Shown piece after piece: positions 1-3,869 of a stretch of DNA of 6,714 nucleotides. Within the stretch, counting starts at the first letter, position 1. Each line of letters starts with the position of its first letter. Source of the DNA: Actinomycetota bacterium (GTDB lineage Bacteria > Actinomycetota > Thermoleophilia > UBA2241); assembly GCA_003164655.1 (NCBI GenBank), contig PLTW01000211.1, forward strand, positions 1-6,714, read 5' to 3'. Made by a program: the position numbers and the translations under genes. The notes beneath the pieces were generated by a model that saw only the letters and a list, made by a program, of their open reading frames with translations, made no database searches and had not been told where the DNA came from.

Positions 1-459
1 CGCGCGCCGCAAAGCCGCGATGTCGAGCTTCTTCATGCCCAGCATCGCCGAGAACGCCCGTTGTGCCGCCGCCTTGTCGGTCGAGCTCATCATCTCGCCC
101 AAGGCAGTGGGCACGACCTGCCACGAGACGCCGAATTTGTCGGTCAACCAGCCGCATTGTGCCTCCTGGCCCTCTCGCGACAACTTCTCCCAGAGGTCGT
201 CGATCTCTGCCTGCGTGTCACAGTTGGCGACGATCGAGATGGCCGGCGTGAAGGCGAACTGCGGACCGCCGTTGAGCGCCAGGAACCGCTCGCCGTTGAG
301 AATGAACTCGACCGTCATGACCGATCCCGGCGTACCCGGCGATCCCTCGAGGTAGCGCGCCGTGTTGACGATCCGCGAGTCCTTGAACGCGGAAACGTAC
401 AGTCGGGCTGCCTCCTCGGCCTTGCCGTCGAACCAGAGACAGTAGCTGAACTTCTGCAT
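1..459 (-). CDS. PhnB-like VOC-superfamily protein (3-demethylubiquinone-9 3-methyltransferase-type domain), 3' end cut by window edge
   Basis: Reading from an ATG at 459 gives 153 residues with no stop before the left edge. It begins MQKFSYCLWFDGKAEEAARL, the typical opening of the PhnB/glyoxalase-like family, followed by a region around residues 47-66 (SVMTVEFILNGERFLALNGG) and the family signature near residues 104-117 (WLTDKFGVSWQVVP). Family members are usually about 150-165 residues and end in a segment like the one here (MLGMKKLDIAALRRA), so only a few residues are probably missing. They are small cytoplasmic proteins built of paired beta-alpha-beta-beta-beta modules. Despite the database name, methyltransferase activity is not established for most of them, and I assign no reaction. 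The start is supported by a strong Shine-Dalgarno site. It is the only gene of its strand here, and its downstream partner, if any, is outside the window. Family assignment is secure; function is not. Confidence 0.93.
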   Translation of the reverse strand, partial: MQKFSYCLWFDGKAEEAARLYVSAFKDSRIVNTARYLEGSPGTPGSVMTVEFILNGERFLALNGGPQFAFTPAISIVANCDTQAEIDDLWEKLSREGQEAQCGWLTDKFGVSWQVVPTALGEMMSSTDKAAAQRAFSAMLGMKKLDIAALRRA

Positions 460-464
460 GTGAG

Positions 465-472
465 CCTCCTCC
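465..472 (-). promoter_or_regulatory. Ribosome binding site of the VOC-family gene
   Basis: The minus strand reads GGAGGAGG, ending five bases before the ATG at 459. It is an almost ideal Shine-Dalgarno sequence and fixes the start of the gene. Confidence 0.85.
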
Positions 473-752
473 GAAGAAGCTGCGCTTGGGGATGATCATG
501 CCCCGCACGAGGCGCTGTCAGGCGTGTCGCGCGAGCCAAAGAGCAGGGCGAGAACGGCGGCAATCGCCATCATGAGTAGCGCTCACCGACAGAACTGCGC
601 AGGCGAACGTATCGCGACTTTGCGAACCTCTCAGGGCTCGTCGCGCACCCGTGCGGGACACGCGAGCGCCGCTGCTTTACTGGCCACCTACTGGGTGTAG
701 TCTGAGCCTGCTTGGACGGCCTCGCTCCGGCGCGGCCGGCAGCCAATCTCAC

Positions 753-760
753 GAAGGGGG
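753..760 (+). promoter_or_regulatory. Ribosome binding site of the propeller gene
   Basis: GAAGGGGG lies five bases before the ATG at 766. It favours this ATG over the in-frame TTG at 712, which has no comparable site and would place 18 extra residues before the signal peptide. Confidence 0.75.
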
Positions 761-765
761 TCAGC

Positions 766-2094
766 ATGCTCAGTCATGAGTGCCCGACCAGCAGCGAGAG
801 GCCGGTTCGTCGCCGGCACGTCACTCGGCTCTTCGCCCTGACGTTCATCGTGCTCGGCCTCGCCGTGGCGCTGCCGGCGGCTGCCCTTGCCGCCGGCGGC
901 TGGAGCCCGCAAAGCTCGGGTGTGGCCGCTGGGCTCGACGGCGTCGCCTTCGTCAACGCCCACGACGGCTGGGTGGTGGGCGACGCCGGTACGATCATTG
1001 CCACCACCAACGGCGGCGTCACCTGGAGTGCGCAGAGCTCAGGCACGACAGAGGACCTCGTCAAAGTCGCTTTTGCCAACACCCTCGACGGCTGGGCGGT
1101 AGGCAACGACAGCAACGGCTGCGTGATCCTGGCCACCACCAACGGTGGCACCACCTGGACGGCGCAGAACTCAGGCACATCGGCGGACACTATTCTGGTC
1201 GGCGTCGCCTTCGTTAACGCCTCCGACGGTTGGGCGGTAGGTAGCAACGCCAACGGCGGCGTGATCCTCGCCACCACCAACGGTGGCGCCACCTGGAAGG
1301 CGCAGAGTGCGGGCACGAGCTCTAACCTCCTCAGCGTCGCCTTCGCCAACGCTCATGACGGCTGGGCGGTGGGTTTGAACGGCACCATCCTCGCCACGAC
1401 CAACGGTGGCGTCACCTGGAAGGCGCAGAAATCAGGCACCAGCACCATCCTCACCGGTGTGGCCTTCACCACTGCCAGTCACGGCTGGGTGGCGGGCTTC
1501 GGCACCATCCTTACCACCACCAACGGCGGCGTCACCTGGAAGGCGCAGTACTCGAGCAACACGGCGCCCCTCCTCAACGTCGCCTTCGCCAACGCCCACG
1601 ACGGCTGGGCGGTGGGCAAGGGCGGCAACATCCTTGCCACCACTGACGGTGGCGCCACCTGGACCAAGCAGACCTCGGGCACCAATGGGGACCTCTCGGG
1701 CCTCGCCGCGGCCAGTACCGGTGGCGCCTGGGCCGTGGGTGACAGCGGCACCGTCCTGCACACCAGCGGCGGCAGCCTGGTCACAACGAAGCTGACTCTC
1801 AAGCTGAGCGGCCTGAAGAGCGGCGCTCTGAAGCTCGGTAAGCGCGTGACGGCAAAGGGCACCCTGAGGCCCACGAGCCTCGCCGGCAGTAAAGTCACGC
1901 TCACCGTGCAGCGCAAGAAGGGCAGCCAGTGGCGCAAGGTCACCAACTTGACGTGCACAGTCAGCGCCAGCGGCGCCTACAGCAAGAAGTACAAGCCCAC
2001 CAAGAAGGGCAGCTATCGTCTGCGGGCCACGATCGCCAAGACGGCCGCACACCCAGCGGCTGCGACAAACTGGTCGACGTTCAGGGTCAAGTAG
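766..2094 (+). CDS. Exported seven-bladed Ycf48/BNR-like beta-propeller with C-terminal Ig-like domain
   Basis: The product is 442 residues. Residues 1-21 are polar and arginine-rich (RRRHVTR), residues 22-43 are hydrophobic and end in an Ala-Leu-Ala site, so a Sec signal peptide cut near residue 42 is likely. Residues 44-336 contain seven repeats of about 40-46 residues with the pattern VAFxxAxDGWxVGxxGxILATTNGGxTWxxQxSGT. DGW-type motifs start near residues 67, 108, 154, 198, 239 (HGW), 279 and 320 (degenerate, GAW). The last repeat lacks the TW-containing strand, and the mature N-terminus begins GGWSPQSSG, which resembles that missing strand; this suggests the usual closure of the propeller ring. 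Residues 341-442 form a lysine-rich beta domain (LKLGKRVTAKGTL...KKGSYRLRATI), as in Ig-like surface domains of Gram-positive bacteria. Ycf48 itself assists photosystem II assembly, but nothing here is photosynthetic and many bacteria carry exported relatives. A surface or extracellular binding role is inference. A terminator follows, so it is probably monocistronic. Confidence 0.9.
   Translation: MLSHECPTSSERPVRRRHVTRLFALTFIVLGLAVALPAAALAAGGWSPQSSGVAAGLDGVAFVNAHDGWVVGDAGTIIATTNGGVTWSAQSSGTTEDLVKVAFANTLDGWAVGNDSNGCVILATTNGGTTWTAQNSGTSADTILVGVAFVNASDGWAVGSNANGGVILATTNGGATWKAQSAGTSSNLLSVAFANAHDGWAVGLNGTILATTNGGVTWKAQKSGTSTILTGVAFTTASHGWVAGFGTILTTTNGGVTWKAQYSSNTAPLLNVAFANAHDGWAVGKGGNILATTDGGATWTKQTSGTNGDLSGLAAASTGGAWAVGDSGTVLHTSGGSLVTTKLTLKLSGLKSGALKLGKRVTAKGTLRPTSLAGSKVTLTVQRKKGSQWRKVTNLTCTVSASGAYSKKYKPTKKGSYRLRATIAKTAAHPAAATNWSTFRVK
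943..1773 (+). repeat. Tandem in-gene repeats encoding propeller blades (about 120-138 bp each)
   Basis: Seven consecutive units encode the blades of the propeller protein. Conservation extends to the DNA. The segments starting at 1264 and 1387 (spacing 123) differ at only about three of 44 bases, and the copy starting at 1507 (spacing 120) is nearly as close. The seventh unit is diverged. Spacing varies in multiples of three because of short insertions in the loop after DGWAVG (for example residues 113-118 and 160-164). Confidence 0.85.
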
Positions 2095-2128
2095 CCCGCG
2101 GGTAGCGGCGCAGACTCCGCGTAGACAC

Positions 2129-2168
2129 AGGACTCCCGCCGGGCTGCCGTCGGCGGGAGTCCTTTCTT
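2129..2168 (+). terminator. Intrinsic (Rho-independent) terminator of the propeller gene
   Basis: A perfect 12-bp stem (GGACTCCCGCCG at 2130-2141 with CGGCGGGAGTCC at 2151-2162) can extend to 13 bp with A2129-T2163. The loop has nine bases and the stem is followed by TTTCTT (2163-2168). It starts 34 bases after the stop codon. The opposite strand has no T-run after the stem, so it should act only on rightward transcription. Confidence 0.92.
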
Positions 2169-2454
2169 CACATTGCGCAGCGGACTCGCCGCGGTGCGGC
2201 CCCAGCGCCGGGGCCTGTTCTGCACGACGCGATACGAAACGAATCCAGCGTGACGGCGCTACCGTGGAGTTGCGTTGGGCCTGACCAGATCGTCGGCCGC
2301 GGGCCACTGGTCCGCTGGTCGCAAACGGCCGGGAATCACCTCGCCTTGCCGCAGGTTGCCGGTCGTCTTGGCGCCTTCAGGAAAGGCACGCGGCACGAGC
2401 TTTGCGGCGGCCCTGAAGGGCCTGGTCATGAGCGTGGTCCTCAGCTGCAGGAGC
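2169..2454. other. Intergenic region between convergent genes
   Basis: This stretch separates the ends of the propeller gene and the beta-helix gene. It contains a GC hairpin at 2198-2215 (GGCCCC, six-base loop, GGGGCC) followed by only TGTTC, so it is at best a weak second terminator. A second hairpin lies at 2409-2422 (GGCCC-TGAA-GGGCC), with no T-run on either strand. I see no intrinsic terminator for the leftward beta-helix gene. The only candidate gene is a 56-codon minus-strand ORF, listed separately. Confidence 0.5.
2259..2429 (-). CDS. Doubtful small ORF downstream of the beta-helix gene (56 residues)
   Basis: An ATG at 2429, 25 bases after the stop of the beta-helix gene on the same strand, opens a 56-residue frame. 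It begins MTRPFRAAAKLVPRAFPEGA and ends at a TAG at 2259-2261. A GAGGA eight bases before the ATG could be a ribosome binding site. The product would be basic and proline/arginine-rich, with no membrane segment and no motif I recognise. About three quarters of third codon positions are G or C, only modestly above the local average, so coding is not demonstrated. It could be chance in GC-rich DNA or a decayed reading frame. Confidence 0.2.
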   Translation of the reverse strand: MTRPFRAAAKLVPRAFPEGAKTTGNLRQGEVIPGRLRPADQWPAADDLVRPNATPR

Positions 2455-3627
2455 TCACCGCAGCACGTTGGCGAACTGGATCGTGCCCGGAGCGAACTCG
2501 GAACCGTTGGTGTTGTTCGGGAACCAGTTGCCGTAGACGACGTTGCCGCCGCCGCCCTGCCACTCGCGATAGCCGTAGTCGTTGCCGCTGGCCGTGCAGT
2601 TGGAGATGGTATTGCCGCTGGTAGGGCCGAAGGTGGCCGCGTCGCCGTCGCAGACGAAGCCGCTGCTGTAGGGGTTGGCCTGGCCGCTGGCCGTACAGCG
2701 ATCGATGGTGACGCCGCTCGTGCCGCAGAGCTCGAAGCCGTCGGCGCCGTTGCCGGTCGCGGTGCAGTCGCTCAGCGTCGAGGCAGCGATGTAGTCGAGC
2801 AGGTAGCCGTCCTCGCCGTTGTTTCGGGCGCTGCAGCCGCTCACCGCAAAGTTTGTGACGCGGTGGCTGGCATCGAGGCCGTAGAAGCGAAAGCCATGGC
2901 GGTAGTCGGAAGAGGCCGTGCAGTTGGTGACCGTGATGCCGCTGGTTCCCGTGTAGATCGTAGTGTCGACTGAGATGTCGAGGGCCGAGAAGGCGGTCGA
3001 GTCATACTCCCCGGTGCAGCTGTCATAGGTCACCTGCCGGCAGCCGTAGACGGCGATCGCCATGTAGAGGTTCTGAGTGTCGACGCGGGCGATCGTGACG
3101 TTCTTGCAGGCCTCGGCCTTGAAGCCGTCCTGCATGGTCGCGTTGCGGCGCGTCACGTCGGCCTTGATCGTAAGGTCGCTGACCGCGATGTTGCGGGCAT
3201 CCCAGGCGCCGACGACGTTGCACGAGATCGAGCCGTTGCCCACGAGCACTGTCTGCCCGATACCGGCGCCCTTGAGCGTGACGCCATTGGGAATGTTCAG
3301 ATTGCAGTCGAGATCGCCGCCGATGACGTGGTCGGCGACGAGGCTGAAGGTACCCGCCGGCAGCTGCACTGTGCTGCCCGACGGAGCAGCGTCAAGGGCC
3401 GCCTGAATGGAGGCGGCGGCGTCACCCGTGGTCGGTGGCGAGATGACGACGACGTGAGGGGGCGTTGACGTCGCCGTGGCCGCTTGGGAACGATGGTGCG
3501 TGGCGGCGACGAGGCCGAGCGTAATGAGCGCGAGCGCCAAGACGGCCAACGTGGTGATCGTGCGTGTGCTCCGCGGCGCTCGCCCGTCTGACACTGAGCC
3601 TCGATGGTTGGGTAGCGCAGGTCGCAT
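2455..3627 (-). CDS. Exported right-handed beta-helix repeat protein (pectate-lyase-like fold)
   Basis: The ATG at 3627 gives 390 residues. A basic N-terminus is followed by a hydrophobic segment at about residues 25-42 (TTLAVLALALITLGLVAA), a signal peptide or membrane anchor, then a Thr/Ser/Pro linker. Residues 68-94 (GDAAASIQAALDAAPSGSTVQLPAGTF) match the entry strand and helix cap of pectate-lyase-superfamily beta-helices. From about residue 110 to 370 come parallel beta-helix coils with NVTI/GVTI/GITV strands and recurring C(T/S)A turns (Cys236, 265, 288, 311, 344). Such proteins often bind or cleave polysaccharides outside the cell. I cannot identify catalytic residues and do not call it a lyase. 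The start is uncertain: a GTG at 3663 and a GTG at 3594 are in frame, and the latter has GAGG four bases upstream, whereas the ATG lacks a clear Shine-Dalgarno site. All three starts keep the hydrophobic segment. Confidence 0.87.
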   Translation of the reverse strand: MRPALPNHRGSVSDGRAPRSTRTITTLAVLALALITLGLVAATHHRSQAATATSTPPHVVVISPPTTGDAAASIQAALDAAPSGSTVQLPAGTFSLVADHVIGGDLDCNLNIPNGVTLKGAGIGQTVLVGNGSISCNVVGAWDARNIAVSDLTIKADVTRRNATMQDGFKAEACKNVTIARVDTQNLYMAIAVYGCRQVTYDSCTGEYDSTAFSALDISVDTTIYTGTSGITVTNCTASSDYRHGFRFYGLDASHRVTNFAVSGCSARNNGEDGYLLDYIAASTLSDCTATGNGADGFELCGTSGVTIDRCTASGQANPYSSGFVCDGDAATFGPTSGNTISNCTASGNDYGYREWQGGGGNVVYGNWFPNNTNGSEFAPGTIQFANVLR

Positions 3628-3755
3628 GAGCAATGGTGCCCGAACGCGATCCTCTCCGAACACAGACCTGAAGGCGCTCGAAACCTTGCGCGCGCGGGAA
3701 TCTCATTCTCCAGACTGTGCCGGGTTCGCTGCCTGTACGGCGGGCCTCGAGGCGC

Positions 3756-3800
3756 TTCGCGATACAACACATATCGTGTACTTGCTGAACGTATAGCGAA
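3756..3800. promoter_or_regulatory. Candidate operator/promoter region between divergent genes
   Basis: Within the 242-base gap between the beta-helix and hydroxylase genes, an AT-richer patch holds TTCGCGATA (3756-3764) and TATAGCGAA (3792-3800). These are inverted copies matching at eight of nine bases, separated by 27 bases. A smaller dyad, CGATA-N7-TATCG, lies at 3760-3776. A weak rightward promoter could be TTGCTG (3782-3787) with GACAAT (3806-3811), spacer 18. Arms this short can occur by chance in a gap of this size, so the call is tentative. Confidence 0.25.
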
Positions 3801-3858
3801 CATGCGACAATGAGTCATCTGACCGGTGGGAGCCCGGTTCGATCGACCGCAAGAAGGC

Positions 3859-3862
3859 GAGG
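3859..3862 (+). promoter_or_regulatory. Ribosome binding site that decides the start of the molybdenum subunit
   Basis: GAGG, within AAGGCGAGG, lies seven bases before the ATG at 3870. The in-frame ATG at 3810 has no Shine-Dalgarno site and would add 20 arginine-rich residues not expected at the start of this family. Confidence 0.65.
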
Positions 3863-3869
3863 CCGCCGT

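Larger units (their letters stand above)
460..765. other. Intergenic region between two divergent genes; no convincing gene
   Basis: This stretch of about 300 bases separates the leftward VOC-family gene from the rightward propeller gene, so promoters for both should lie here. I see no ORF with a protein-like composition. The best plus-strand promoter candidate is TTTACT (676-681), a 16-base spacer and TAGTCT (698-703). It would give a leader of about 55 bases, but the match to consensus is poor. A short dyad, CGCAC-CC-GTGCG, lies at 644-655. No minus-strand promoter stands out. The minus strand also encodes a 25-residue hydrophobic peptide (496-573), which I do not call a gene. Confidence 0.5.

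Noticed and set aside
496..573. 25-residue minus-strand peptide (MMAIAAVLALLFGS...) upstream of the VOC-family gene
   Set aside because: It looks like a short hydrophobic leader but has no Shine-Dalgarno site, and hydrophobic runs of this length are common by chance in such DNA.
712..765. TTG start 18 codons upstream of the propeller gene
   Set aside because: The ATG at 766 has a much better ribosome binding site and gives a normal signal peptide.
943..1773. Repeat array as a CRISPR or noncoding satellite
   Set aside because: The units are about 120-138 bases long, in frame, and encode conserved propeller blades. There are no unique spacers between short repeats.
1432..2307. Long open frame of 291 codons on the minus strand under the propeller gene
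   Set aside because: It lies opposite a repetitive GC-rich gene whose codon bias suppresses antisense stops. Its sequence has no recognisable motif, and the plus-strand protein is clearly real.
2409..2422. Hairpin GGCCC-TGAA-GGGCC as a terminator for the beta-helix gene
   Set aside because: The stem has only five base pairs and no T-run follows on the minus strand.
2275..2973. Plus-strand frame of 232 codons opposite the end of the beta-helix gene
   Set aside because: It is a monotonous Ala/Val/Gly-rich translation produced by the antisense of beta-helix coils, which are convincing on the minus strand.
3810..3869. Upstream in-frame ATG start for the molybdenum subunit
   Set aside because: It has no Shine-Dalgarno site and adds an arginine-rich stretch absent from the family. 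The ATG at 3870 has GAGG at proper distance and the family-typical N-terminus.
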